NCBI RefSeq assembly: GCF_018130385.1
Contig: NZ_JAFCLU010000009.1
Span: forward strand, 62,001 to 126,000
Reading direction: 5' to 3'
DNA length: 64,000 nucleotides
Source of the DNA: Bradyrhizobium sp. AUGA SZCCT0283
GTDB taxonomy: Bacteria; Pseudomonadota; Alphaproteobacteria; Rhizobiales; Xanthobacteraceae
Each line of letters begins with the position of its first letter. The stretch's first letter is position 1. The translations under genes and the position numbers were made by a program. The notes below the pieces were generated by a model. It saw only the letters and a list, made by a program, of their open reading frames with translations. It did not search any database and was not told the origin of the DNA. Positions 50,124 to 58,902 of this stretch are shown here, piece by piece.

Positions 50124-53100
50124 CGCGCAACGTGTTCGCTCGCATGGGACTGATGGTGCGCAGTTTCGCTGCGATTTCGCTCGCGGCGATTCTGCTCGAT
50201 GGCGCGGCGACCGGACTGCGTGCCCAGCCGGTGATCGACCAGTTCGTCTCCGGCGCGGATCTGATGACGGTTGGAAACTGCAGCCTGCTGCGGGTCAACT
50301 TCCATGTCCGGATTCGCTATGTCGGGCATTTCCCGCCGGACCGCGGCAACCAGCTCAGCATCTCGCTGCAACTGGTCGACCGCGAGGGAACGCTGGCACG
50401 GCGGCTGGTCCGCCGCGAGGGCGTGCGGGTCGAGAACGCCCATGGTCTCGGCATCCGCGATGTCTACCTTGCTCTGGACGAAGCCAGAGGACCGGTCCTC
50501 GTCATCCTGTTCGGCGGCGAGGTGCAATACCAGGTCGTGCAGTCCGGCAGCTTCGAGCAGATCGCGGTGCTGATCGCGCGCAAGGGGCCGGCCTCGGCCT
50601 GCAAACTCTCCGCCTTTCCGATCGGGACGGCGGAGTCCGTGCGACGCGACGTCGGCCCGCCCCGCAAGCTGTCGCCGGCGGATAGGCGCATCGCCGAGGC
50701 GTCGATGGACGAGGCGCGGGCGGCGATCCGCAAGGGCAATTATCCGGCGGCGATCGCGATCCTGAGAAAGGCGCTGCAATACCCGGAGAACAGCACCAGT
50801 CCGGAGGCGCAGGAACTGCTCGGCGTCGCCAGGCAGAAGGCGGGCCAGACCGCCGAGGCGGTCGCGGAATACGAGGACTATCTGCGCCGCTATCCGACCG
50901 GCGAGGGCAGCGACCGGGTCCGGCAGCGGCTGGCGGCGATCCAGACCGCGGCCATGCCGGAGCGGCCGCGGGAGCAGCCGGGGCAGGGCGCCGAGCCGAA
51001 CGGGGTGCGCAAGCCGCCGCCGACCGGCGAGACCCGCTGGACCATGTCCGGCAGCCTGTCGACGACCTACATCACCAACGACAGCACCACCGCGGTCAAG
51101 GACCTGTCGCGCGCGCCCAACCCGAACGCCGATCCCGACGCGCACCGCATCCACCAGAACACGCTGCTGTCCAATTTCGACCTGTTCGGCACCTCCGACA
51201 ACGACCAGGTCCGGACCAAATTCAAGCTCGCCTTCACGCATGAACGGCGGTTCGATACCCAGACCGACAAATACGGCGTGTCGACGGCCCAGGTCGATTA
51301 CACGCTGAAGGACTATGATCTCACCGCGCGGGTCGGCCGGCAGTCGCGCAACACCGGCGGCGTGATCGGCCGCTTCGACGGCGCCGTGCTGAGCTGGCAG
51401 TACAGTCCGGCGGTGCGCTTTAACGTGCTGGCGGGCTCGCCGAACTGGAGCCGGTTCGACGCACCGTTCAAGGACAACAAGTCGCTGTACGGCGCCAGCA
51501 TCGATTTTGGCAAGATCTTCGGCGGGCTCGAGACCAGCATCTACGCCATCACCCAGTACGACAGCGCGATCGTCGACCGCCAGGCGATCGGCGCCGAGTT
51601 CCGCTATTTCGATGCCAACAAGTCCGCGCTCGGCACGATCGACTACGACACACATTTCCAGCAGCTGAATGCGGCGATCTTCTCCGGCACCTACACGCTG
51701 GAAGACAAGTCCGTTATCAACACCGCGCTCGACTATCGCAAGGTGCCGTTCCTCTCGACTTGGAACGCGCTGCAGGGCCAGCCCTTCCTGACCCTGTACG
51801 ACATGATGAAGTTCAACACTGCTGCCGATATCAGGCAGTTCGCGATCGACCGTACGCCGACCTTCTCGTCGGCGATGGCGAGCTACTCGAAGCCGCTCAG
51901 CGAAACCTGGCAGGTCTCCACCGACGCCACCGTCACCAATCTCTCGGGCACGCTGCCCTCCGGCGGCGTCGACGGCACGATGGCGAGTGGGCTCGAATAC
52001 TATGCCTCGACCCAGCTGACAGGCAGCGGCATCGTCAAGCCGGGCGACCTGTTCATGGCCGCCGTCCGCTACGCGAACCTCGCGGATTCGCGGTTCTACG
52101 TGCTCGACTTCAACACGCGCTATCCGCTGTCGCCCGATCTTGCGGTCAGCCCGCGGCTGCGGCTCGGCTACCGGACCGGAACGCGCACCGATCTGAAGGA
52201 GCTCACGATCCTTCCCTCGTTCCTGGTCACTTATCTGTGGTCGAAGGAGCTGAGCATGGAGGCGGAGATCGGCTACCGTTTCGTCGACTCGACCCTCAAC
52301 CAGGTCAAGTCGGCGGGGAGAGACCTGTTCGGCACCATTACGCTGCGCCACGATTTCGGCATGGATGGCGTCTCCACCCGCTGCCGCGCTTCGACCGTAT
52401 CCTGCGCCTGGGCGAAGGGCGGCGCGATGGAGGAGGCGGCCCGCAACAGCCCCGGGGCCGGTCTGCCGCTGCGCGACCAGGATGCGGCGCCGCGGTCCTA
52501 TGCGCTGGAAACGGGGCTGCGCTACTGGTTCAGCTCGGGCAAGAACCGCTACAACTACTTTGCCGACCAGACCGCGACGACCCAGGTATCGCGGCTCGAC
52601 TACAACGGCCTGACCGGCCACACGGGCGAAGCGTTCTTCCGGTTCGACGCCTATGACGGGCCTTTCGCAAACATGTTCCTGAAGGGCTATGCCGGCGCCG
52701 GCAAGGTGTCCGGCGGCAAGATGATAGACGACGACTTCGCGCCGTTCGTCACACCGTCCTCGCGCACCAGCAGCAGCGCCAGCGGGCAACTGCAATATGG
52801 CAGCGTCGATCTCGGCTTCAACCTGATCGAGGCCGAGCGCGTCAGGCTCGGCGCGTTCGTCGGCTACCATTACTGGATGGAGACGGTGGATGCGCACGGC
52901 TGTACGCAGCTGGGCGGGAACCCGGTGATCTGCATGCCCGCGCTCGGTCCGAACATCAAGGTGGTGACGGAGCAGGATCGCTGGCACTCCGGGCGCGCCG
53001 GCGTGGCCGTCGACGCGCGGATCTGGGACCGGCTCAGCTGGCAAGGGGAGGTCGCCTATGTCTGGACCTCGCAGAAGGCCGTCGACACTCATTATTTCAC

Positions 53101-53308
53101 TTTCGGCCGCGATCCGGCCGCGGGGCACGGCTCCGGATTCCAGGCTGAAACCGTGTTCAAGTTCCACCTGACCGACGCTTTCAGCCTCGGAATCGGCGGC
53201 CGCTGGTGGCACTTCAGCACCGACGCGGTGGATACCTTCAACCAGCTGCTGCGCTACAACACCGATCGCTACGGCGTCTTCGTGCAGGGTTCCTACAAGT
53301 TCAACTGA
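50120..53308 (+). CDS. Outer-membrane beta-barrel protein with periplasmic TPR domain
   Basis: A 1062-residue exported protein. I start at GTG 50120: GGAGG (50109-50113) is six bases upstream and the codon overlaps the cytochrome stop. A signal peptide (about 1-36, ending LRAQP) leads to a 130-residue domain, then a TPR region (about 190-285: AIRKGNYPAAIAILRKAL, AVAEYEDYLRRYP), then about 750 residues of alternating amphipathic strands rich in aromatic and Gly residues, ending GVFVQGSYKFN. That size could form a barrel of about 26-28 strands, as in MtrB/PioB porins that house multihaem cytochromes. It directly follows the giant cytochrome, so a porin-cytochrome complex is likely. Confidence 0.8.
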   Translation: MTRNVFARMGLMVRSFAAISLAAILLDGAATGLRAQPVIDQFVSGADLMTVGNCSLLRVNFHVRIRYVGHFPPDRGNQLSISLQLVDREGTLARRLVRREGVRVENAHGLGIRDVYLALDEARGPVLVILFGGEVQYQVVQSGSFEQIAVLIARKGPASACKLSAFPIGTAESVRRDVGPPRKLSPADRRIAEASMDEARAAIRKGNYPAAIAILRKALQYPENSTSPEAQELLGVARQKAGQTAEAVAEYEDYLRRYPTGEGSDRVRQRLAAIQTAAMPERPREQPGQGAEPNGVRKPPPTGETRWTMSGSLSTTYITNDSTTAVKDLSRAPNPNADPDAHRIHQNTLLSNFDLFGTSDNDQVRTKFKLAFTHERRFDTQTDKYGVSTAQVDYTLKDYDLTARVGRQSRNTGGVIGRFDGAVLSWQYSPAVRFNVLAGSPNWSRFDAPFKDNKSLYGASIDFGKIFGGLETSIYAITQYDSAIVDRQAIGAEFRYFDANKSALGTIDYDTHFQQLNAAIFSGTYTLEDKSVINTALDYRKVPFLSTWNALQGQPFLTLYDMMKFNTAADIRQFAIDRTPTFSSAMASYSKPLSETWQVSTDATVTNLSGTLPSGGVDGTMASGLEYYASTQLTGSGIVKPGDLFMAAVRYANLADSRFYVLDFNTRYPLSPDLAVSPRLRLGYRTGTRTDLKELTILPSFLVTYLWSKELSMEAEIGYRFVDSTLNQVKSAGRDLFGTITLRHDFGMDGVSTRCRASTVSCAWAKGGAMEEAARNSPGAGLPLRDQDAAPRSYALETGLRYWFSSGKNRYNYFADQTATTQVSRLDYNGLTGHTGEAFFRFDAYDGPFANMFLKGYAGAGKVSGGKMIDDDFAPFVTPSSRTSSSASGQLQYGSVDLGFNLIEAERVRLGAFVGYHYWMETVDAHGCTQLGGNPVICMPALGPNIKVVTEQDRWHSGRAGVAVDARIWDRLSWQGEVAYVWTSQKAVDTHYFTFGRDPAAGHGSGFQAETVFKFHLTDAFSLGIGGRWWHFSTDAVDTFNQLLRYNTDRYGVFVQGSYKFN

Positions 53309-53332
53309 TTTTGGGTGACAAGGAGTTGCGCC

Positions 53333-54568
53333 ATGAATTTCCAGGCCAGGCAAAAGCGGTTCGGTCTCGACTACGACGCCTGTTTCGATCGCGCACTGGC
53401 TCAGCTGCATGACGAGCGCAGGTACCGGGTGTTCGCCGACCTCGAGCGGCTGGCAGGGCGGTTTCCCCACGCGATCTGGCATTGCCCGCAGGGCCCGCGC
53501 GAGGTCGTGATCTGGTGCTCCAACGACTATCTCGGCATGGCCCAGCACCCCAAGGTCGTCGGTGCGCTGGTCGACGCGGCGACGAGGATGGGCACCGGCG
53601 CAGGCGGCACCCGCAACATCGCCGGCACCAACCACCCGCTGATCGAGCTGGAGCATGAACTGGCCTCCCTGCACGGCAAGGAAGCTGCGCTGGTGTTCAC
53701 GTCGGGCTACGTCTCCAACGAGACCGGGATCTCCACGATCGCGAAGCTGCTGCCGAACTGCCTGTTACTTTCGGATGCTCTGAACCACAATTCGATGATC
53801 GAGGGCGTGCGGAAGGCCGGTACCGACAAGGTGATCTGGCGCCACAACGACGTTGGCCATCTCGAGCAGCTCCTGCGTGCAGCCGATCCCGATCGTCCCA
53901 AGCTGATCCTGTGCGAGAGCCTCTATTCGATGGACGGCGACGTCGCGCCGCTGCACAAGATCTGTGACCTTGCCGAGCGCTATGGCGCGCTGACCTATGT
54001 CGACGAGGTCCATGCAGTCGGTATGTACGGCGCCCATGGCGGCGGCATCACCGAGCGCGACGGCGCAGCCAGCCGGGTCGACATCATCGAGGGAACGCTG
54101 GCCAAGGCCTTCGGCTGCCTCGGCGGCTACTTCGCGGCCAAGGCCAATCTGATCGACGCTGTCCGTTCCTATGCCCCGGGCTTCATCTTCACGACCGCGC
54201 TGCCGCCGGCGATCTGCGCCGCGGCGACTGCCGCGATCCGCCATCTCAAGACCTCGCAATGGGAGCGGGACCGCCACCAGGACCGCGCGGCGCGGTTGAA
54301 ATCGGTGCTGCATACGGCACGGCTGCCGGTGATGCCGAGCGATACCCATATCGTACCTGTTCATGTCGGTGATCCCGAGAAGTGTAAGCAGGCTTCCGAC
54401 CTGCTGCTGACCGAGCACGGCATCTACATCCAGCCGATCAACTATCCGACCGTGCCGCGCGGCCAGGAGCGTCTGCGCATCACGCCATCGCCGTATCATG
54501 ACGACGCCCTGATCGATCGGCTCGCCGAGGCAATGATTGAGGTGTGGAAGCGGACGGGGCTTGCCTGA
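53333..54568 (+). CDS. hemA: 5-aminolevulinate synthase
   Basis: A 411-residue PLP-dependent ALAS, which condenses glycine with succinyl-CoA in the first step of haem synthesis in alphaproteobacteria. It shows [24 protein letters not shown] and the PLP-lysine segment [14 protein letters not shown], and is of normal length. ATG 53333 has AAGGAG at 53320-53325. It lies 24 bases after the barrel gene on the same strand. The housekeeping copy is presumably elsewhere, so this one may be an extra gene providing haem for the 60-odd haem sites encoded just upstream. Confidence 0.94.
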   Translation: MNFQARQKRFGLDYDACFDRALAQLHDERRYRVFADLERLAGRFPHAIWHCPQGPREVVIWCSNDYLGMAQHPKVVGALVDAATRMGTGAGGTRNIAGTNHPLIELEHELASLHGKEAALVFTSGYVSNETGISTIAKLLPNCLLLSDALNHNSMIEGVRKAGTDKVIWRHNDVGHLEQLLRAADPDRPKLILCESLYSMDGDVAPLHKICDLAERYGALTYVDEVHAVGMYGAHGGGITERDGAASRVDIIEGTLAKAFGCLGGYFAAKANLIDAVRSYAPGFIFTTALPPAICAAATAAIRHLKTSQWERDRHQDRAARLKSVLHTARLPVMPSDTHIVPVHVGDPEKCKQASDLLLTEHGIYIQPINYPTVPRGQERLRITPSPYHDDALIDRLAEAMIEVWKRTGLA

Positions 54569-54639
54569 GCGGAGAAATTAGATCCCAGTTCCTCTCCTCC
54601 GCCATCCTGATTGGGAGGTGCCGTACTCGCTGGCGCCAA

Positions 54640-54887
54640 GGGGCCAAGATCCCGCGGACTTCGAGGCTCGCCGACTATAACCTGCAGGTCACCACAGATC
54701 CCGGCCCAGCCATCAAATGGTTGTCACGCGCAGCCGAGCAGCGCGACGCCAATGCGATGTTTTGGCTCGACGCATTCTATTTGATGTCCAAAGCCCATCA
54801 CGTTCCTGAACGTGGCGCACAGCTATTCAAGAAGTGCAGCGAAGCGACGTTGGACGATCCGGCGGCAATGCCGCCGCGGTCTCGATC
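54640..54887 (+). pseudogene. Sel1-like repeat protein remnant
   Basis: Within a longer open frame, the stretch PGPAIKWLSRAAEQRDANAM, FWLDAFYLMSKAHHVPERGA and QLFKKCSEATLDDPAAM looks like Sel1/TPR repeats, but the flanks in the same frame are not protein-like and no proper start is present. It is probably the end of a decayed gene. The rest of the 320-base gap after hemA holds nothing else that I can identify. Confidence 0.35.
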
Positions 54888-55202
54888 TTACGTGCCCCGC
54901 TCGGGAAGGTCGCCAAGCAGATTTGACAGCTTGACCGCAAGCTTGCGAAGCCGGGCATTCTCCTCGAGCAGCAGTCCGACGTTATCGGCTTTCTGATGCA
55001 GCGCCTCATCTCCCCGAAGTCCATCGACTTCGTCGAGCAGGGGCGACAGGGCGGTCAGAAGTTCGTCGTCCTGATGCGGCGCTTCATTTGCCTGGCGCAC
55101 GCCATTGTCTTCGCGCAGCGGCACGACGTTGTCGGCGTGTCCGACGTCCCGAAATGCATTGCGGCGGGCCTGTCTGTCGTGCGGCGGATGTTCGATACTC
55201 AT
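54888..55202 (-). CDS. Small coiled-coil hypothetical protein
   Basis: A 104-residue acidic/basic soluble protein without signal peptide. The C-terminal part is a predicted coiled coil: DDELLTALSPLLDEVDGLRG, ALHQKADNVGLLLEENARLR, KLAVKLSNLLGD. I start at ATG 55202 (MSIEHPPHDRQ) after AGGA. The EENARLRxL-xx-LSxL motif recurs in the gene at 56556-56801, so the two are paralogues. The family is not one I can name. Such small proteins are frequent in Bradyrhizobium genomes. Confidence 0.6.
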   Translation of the reverse strand: MSIEHPPHDRQARRNAFRDVGHADNVVPLREDNGVRQANEAPHQDDELLTALSPLLDEVDGLRGDEALHQKADNVGLLLEENARLRKLAVKLSNLLGDLPERGT

Positions 55203-55431
55203 GACACATTCCTGATCACAAGGTGGCCCAGTCGTCAGTTCCACGATGAGCTTTCCATTGAGTCGGAGGCAAATTTGCGTCGGAAAGGTAACGCCGAAGT
55301 GGCTCGGCAGATCGGTCACACGTCCTTGGATTCACACGGCAGATCGAATTAGGCCAAATTTTTGACGTATCGTGGACCATTCTGACGTCTGCGCGGCTGG
55401 GGAGCAAAGCATCTTATTTAGGGACGTATCG

Positions 55432-55632
55432 ATGACGGATTTCCTGACCAATGCGGATCACTGGCGCAGGCGTGCGGAACGGACTCGGGCGTTAGCCGCG
55501 AATGCCGTCAAGGACCAGGGCCGCCTGCTCAAGGTGGCGGAGGAATACGACCGCCTGGCAGCCCTCGCCGAACGGCGGCGGAGTGCTCCGGTCCCGGCCG
55601 GGTCCTACGCTCCGGCAAGCCAGCCCGAGTAA
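55432..55632 (+). CDS. Small hypothetical protein (66 residues)
   Basis: A 66-residue helical protein (MTDFLTNADHWRRRAERTRA, then EEYDRLAALAERRR). The HWRxRAExxRxLA pattern followed by a YDRLA segment is common in small Bradyrhizobium proteins. GGGA at 55421-55424 precedes ATG 55432. A longer frame from 55372 lacks a ribosome-binding site. Function is unknown. Confidence 0.6.
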   Translation: MTDFLTNADHWRRRAERTRALAANAVKDQGRLLKVAEEYDRLAALAERRRSAPVPAGSYAPASQPE

Positions 55633-55851
55633 ATCGTCCTCAATCGAAAAACCGTCCGGAGCAGCGGGCATTTCCGCTTCAGTCGGCGCATGGCGATGCA
55701 GCCGTGGCGGCGAAGTGTGCCGCCATTACCCAGATGTGTGACCCGTAAAACACAACTGCGGGGCAACGTTCAAAGCATTGTGATCATGCGATTGCAGGAG
55801 AATCAACGAATCACCTAGACCGTTAGCGGGGCTGGGAAGCGGAGAGTGAGT

Positions 55852-55950
55852 ATGAGAGTCGCTTCCTTAGAAAGTGTACTGACGGCGGCTACGCTGGTAC
55901 TGGCCATCGTCATCGTGCTGTGGGGAATCAAGATTTTCCACGGTGTCTGA
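55852..55950 (+). CDS. 32-residue single-helix membrane protein
   Basis: ATG 55852 is seven bases after GGAG (55841-55844) and opens a 32-residue frame: MRVASLESVLTAATLV, then LAIVIVLWGIKIFHGV. The middle is a membrane helix with a short charged N-terminus. It is below usual gene-calling limits. Good spacing of the ribosome-binding site and clean helix support it; expression is not shown. Confidence 0.45.
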   Translation: MRVASLESVLTAATLVLAIVIVLWGIKIFHGV

Positions 55951-56153
55951 ACAGGCGAGCTGGCGTCGAACAAGAAACCTCAGAAGAGGTTCGCGACAAT
56001 GGTAACACTTCCGCGGCGGCGGAGGCCTTTTCATTTCTGGTTGCCGACGCATGGTTCGTTGGAGGCTTGTCCCTTCCGACGCGTATCGAGTTTGGTTTAC
56101 GGCCTGGCGCGAGATTCGCACGGGCCGCGAAAGGCATTGGTTGCAAGTCTCGC

Positions 56154-56246
56154 ATGCATTTTGGTTATTATCTGATGATCGCAGCGCTCGTTCTCATGGG
56201 GCTGGAAGTTCTTTACGCGCTCTATCAATTGGCCACGTTTCTTTGA
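56154..56246 (+). CDS. Possible 30-residue membrane protein
   Basis: ATG 56154 opens MHFGYYLMIAALVLMG and LEVLYALYQLATFL, a single hydrophobic helix ending in TGA at 56246. No good ribosome-binding site is visible, so this is weaker than the neighbour at 55852. It could instead be the end of a longer frame from 55920 whose N-terminal part is not protein-like. Confidence 0.3.
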   Translation: MHFGYYLMIAALVLMGLEVLYALYQLATFL

Positions 56247-56555
56247 GAGAACTTTTCGGTTCTGATTGAATCAGAACCAGGCTCTAGATTGTTGTTTTGA
56301 CGCGTTTTCCTGACGCGAAGCGGTGTGCATTCCGAGAGCACGCTTCGCTCGAATACGCCATAATGCGCACGCGCGGGCTGTAATTCCGGACCGCGCAGGC
56401 TTGAAGATTCGCCGCAATCACGCCGCTTTGGCGCCGGGGTCGGCTTCGCGCGATTCCAATTTTAGTCGCAAATTTGCCCGCCGACTCACATCATTCTCCG
56501 CGCGCGACAGAACGACTGGGGGCACGTTGCGCTTTTTAAAATTGGAGTATCAATC
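56247..56555. other. Intergenic region, no gene seen
   Basis: About 310 bases with no supportable gene. The left part contains TGGTTCTGATTGAATCAGAACC-like inverted sequence (about 56255-56280, GGTTCTGATT and AATCAGAACC), a possible terminator or operator hairpin. The right end provides the ribosome-binding site for the next gene. Confidence 0.4.
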
Positions 56556-56801
56556 ATGCGAGTAGACCATCCGCAGCTTAATAAGCGAGACCGCCGCGCA
56601 GAACCTTCATTTTGGGTTGAGGAACCGACCGACGACGCCCTTTCACTGCTTGAGAATGCCCTTCGCGGGGACGAGCCCGCCCTTCGTCGCGACGAACAGG
56701 CCGACGAAGCTCACTCGCTGATCGAGGAGAACGCCCGGCTTCGGGAGCTGTTGTCCCAGCTTTCGGACCTGATCCGCAAGAACGGCGTTCACCCGAGATA
56801 A
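56556..56801 (+). CDS. Small coiled-coil hypothetical protein, paralogue of 54888-55202
   Basis: An 81-residue soluble protein. GGAG (56544-56547) is eight bases before ATG 56556. The N-terminus is polar, and the C-terminal half is a coiled coil, DEAHSLIEENARLRELLSQL, then SDLIRKNG. The EENARLR core is shared with the gene at 54888-55202 on the opposite strand. A strong terminator follows at 56819. No family name can be given. Confidence 0.65.
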   Translation: MRVDHPQLNKRDRRAEPSFWVEEPTDDALSLLENALRGDEPALRRDEQADEAHSLIEENARLRELLSQLSDLIRKNGVHPR

Positions 56802-56818
56802 CGCGACGATCCGATCTC

Positions 56819-56874
56819 GGCCCCGGCCCGGCAAGAATGGTTCAACCGCTGCCGGGGCGGGGCCGCCGTATTTT
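56819..56874 (+). terminator. Rho-independent terminator
   Basis: Arms at 56819-56833 and 56850-56864 pair at 14 of 15 positions (GGCCCCG-type stem) and are followed by ATTTT at 56870-56874. It ends the small coiled-coil gene and separates it from the convergent dppF gene. Confidence 0.7.
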
Positions 56875-56944
56875 CGATGATTGAATTCACAACGCCGCCC
56901 GCACCAGAAGCGGCGAATAGCCTGACCCGAATACCTCTCCGCGC

Positions 56945-57913
56945 TCAGGCCAGATGGCAGGCCACGAAATGCCCGTCGCTGCCTTGCTTCAGTTCGGGCG
57001 CGCTTTCCCGGCAGCGCGGCTCGGCGATCGGACAGCGGGTGTGGAAATGACAGCCGCGCGGCGGGTTCATCGGGCTCGGCACGTCGCCTTGCAGGCGGAT
57101 CCGCTTGCGCTTCACCTTCGGGTCCGGCACCGGCACGGCGGAGAGCAGCGCCTGGGTATAGGGATGCTGCGGACGGCGGTAGAGCTCGCTCGCGTCAGCC
57201 AGTTCGACGATGCGCCCGAGATACATCACCGCCACGCGGTCGGAAATATGCTCCACCACGGAGAGATCGTGGGCGACGAACAAATAGGTCAGGTTGAGTT
57301 CGGCCTGCAGGTCCTCCAACAGGTTGATCACCTGCGCCTGGATCGACACGTCGAGCGCGGATACCGGCTCGTCGCACACGATGAACTTCGGCTCCACCGC
57401 GAGCGCGCGCGCGATCACGATGCGCTGGCGCTGGCCGCCGGAGAATTCATGCGGGTAGCGGCGCATGTGCTCGGCCTTCAGCCCCACCTTGACGAGCAGG
57501 CTCGCCACGCGGTCGTCCCGCTCGCTGGCCGAGGAAGCGAGCTCGTGGATGGTGAAGGCTTCGCCCAGGATCGCGCCGACGGTCATGCGCGGATTGAGCG
57601 AGGCGAACGGGTCCTGGAACACGATCTGCATGTTGCGCCGCATGGCGCGCAGGTCGCCGCCGGAAAGGCCAAGCATGTCCTGCCCCTCAAAGGCGATCTC
57701 GCCTTCGCTGGGTTCGATGAGGCGCAGCACGCAGCGCGCCGTGGTCGACTTGCCGCAACCGGACTCGCCGACCAGTCCGAGCGTTTCGCCGCGGTTGACC
57801 GCAAACGACACGCCGTCAACCGCGTGAACGCGCCCGACCTCGCGCGAAAGCAACCCGCCCTTGACGGAAAAATATTTCTTCAGTCCGGTGACGCGCAGCA
57901 GGGGTTCGCTCAT
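56945..57913 (-). CDS. dppF: Oligopeptide/dipeptide ABC transporter ATP-binding protein
   Basis: A 322-residue ATPase of the OppF/DppF type. Walker A is [12 protein letters not shown], the signature is [15 protein letters not shown], and Walker B is [12 protein letters not shown]. The C-terminal oligo_HPY extension has [14 protein letters not shown]. It is the last gene of the leftward operon and overlaps dppD by 4 bases. It pairs with DppD to power uptake of peptides or similar ligands through DppBC. Confidence 0.94.
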   Translation of the reverse strand: MSEPLLRVTGLKKYFSVKGGLLSREVGRVHAVDGVSFAVNRGETLGLVGESGCGKSTTARCVLRLIEPSEGEIAFEGQDMLGLSGGDLRAMRRNMQIVFQDPFASLNPRMTVGAILGEAFTIHELASSASERDDRVASLLVKVGLKAEHMRRYPHEFSGGQRQRIVIARALAVEPKFIVCDEPVSALDVSIQAQVINLLEDLQAELNLTYLFVAHDLSVVEHISDRVAVMYLGRIVELADASELYRRPQHPYTQALLSAVPVPDPKVKRKRIRLQGDVPSPMNPPRGCHFHTRCPIAEPRCRESAPELKQGSDGHFVACHLA

Positions 57914-58902
57914 GCGCTCGCTCCCTGCGTATCTCCGAGGTGACAGGCCATGCGGTGGCCAGGTGCTACCTCGCGCAGCACCGGTTCCTGTTCGGCGCAG
58001 CGCGCGAAGGCGAAGCGGCAGCGCGGCGCGAAGCGGCAGCCGGGCGCGGGATTGATCAGGATCGGCACGGTGCCGCCGATGGTTTCCAGCCGGGTCTTGT
58101 GCGCGCTGTCGAGGTCGATGCGCGGGATCGAGCGGATCAGGCCCTGCGTGTAGGGATGGCGCGGGCTTTCGAACAGGCTGTCGACATCGGCCTCTTCCAC
58201 CACCTTGCCGGCATACATGACGACGACGCGCTGCGCAGTCTCCGCCACGACGCCCATCGCATGGGTGATCAGCATCACCGCCATGCCGAAGCGTTCCTTC
58301 ATGTCCTGCAACAAATCGAGGATTTGCGCCTGGATGGTCACGTCGAGCGCGGTGGTCGGCTCGTCGGCGATGACGAGCTTGGGCTTGCAGGCCAGCGCCA
58401 TCGCGATCATGACGCGCTGGCGCATGCCGCCCGAGAACTGGTGCGGATAATCATGCACGCGGCCGGCGGCATTGGGGATCTGCACCAGCTTGAACATTTC
58501 CACGGTGCGGGCCAGCGCGTCCTTGTTCGAGAGACCCTCGTGGCGACGAAGAACCTCGGCGACCTGCTCGCCGACCGTGAGCACCGGGTTGAGCGAGGTC
58601 ATCGGCTCCTGGAAAATGAAACCGATATCCTTGGCTCTGATATCGTCAAGCTCGTTGCTCGTGAGCGGCACCAGATCGCGGCCCTCGAACAGGATCTGGC
58701 CTTCGACGATGCGCCCCGGCGGCATCGCGATCAGCTTCAGGATCGACATCGCCGTGACGGTCTTGCCGCAGCCGGATTCCCCGACCACGCAGAGCGTCTC
58801 GCCCTTGTTGAGCGAGATGTCGACGCCGTCGACCGCCCTTAGCACGCCGTCATCGGTGGCAAAGTGAGTCTTCAGGCCCTTGATCTCGAGCAGCGGCGCC
58901 AT
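57910..58902 (-). CDS. dppD: Oligopeptide/dipeptide ABC transporter ATP-binding protein
   Basis: A 330-residue ATPase of the OppD/DppD type, with Walker [16 protein letters not shown], signature [15 protein letters not shown], Walker [13 protein letters not shown], and the C-terminal [14 protein letters not shown] segment. The start is ATG 58902, overlapping dppC by one base; the longer frame enters dppC antisense to its reading frame. It is the first of two ATPases in the operon. Confidence 0.94.
   Translation of the reverse strand: MAPLLEIKGLKTHFATDDGVLRAVDGVDISLNKGETLCVVGESGCGKTVTAMSILKLIAMPPGRIVEGQILFEGRDLVPLTSNELDDIRAKDIGFIFQEPMTSLNPVLTVGEQVAEVLRRHEGLSNKDALARTVEMFKLVQIPNAAGRVHDYPHQFSGGMRQRVMIAMALACKPKLVIADEPTTALDVTIQAQILDLLQDMKERFGMAVMLITHAMGVVAETAQRVVVMYAGKVVEEADVDSLFESPRHPYTQGLIRSIPRIDLDSAHKTRLETIGGTVPILINPAPGCRFAPRCRFAFARCAEQEPVLREVAPGHRMACHLGDTQGASA

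Noticed and set aside
50048..53674. A 1208-codon open frame on the minus strand
   Set aside because: It is antisense to the barrel gene and part of hemA. The plus strand has ribosome-binding sites, signal peptide and family features; the reverse frame has none.
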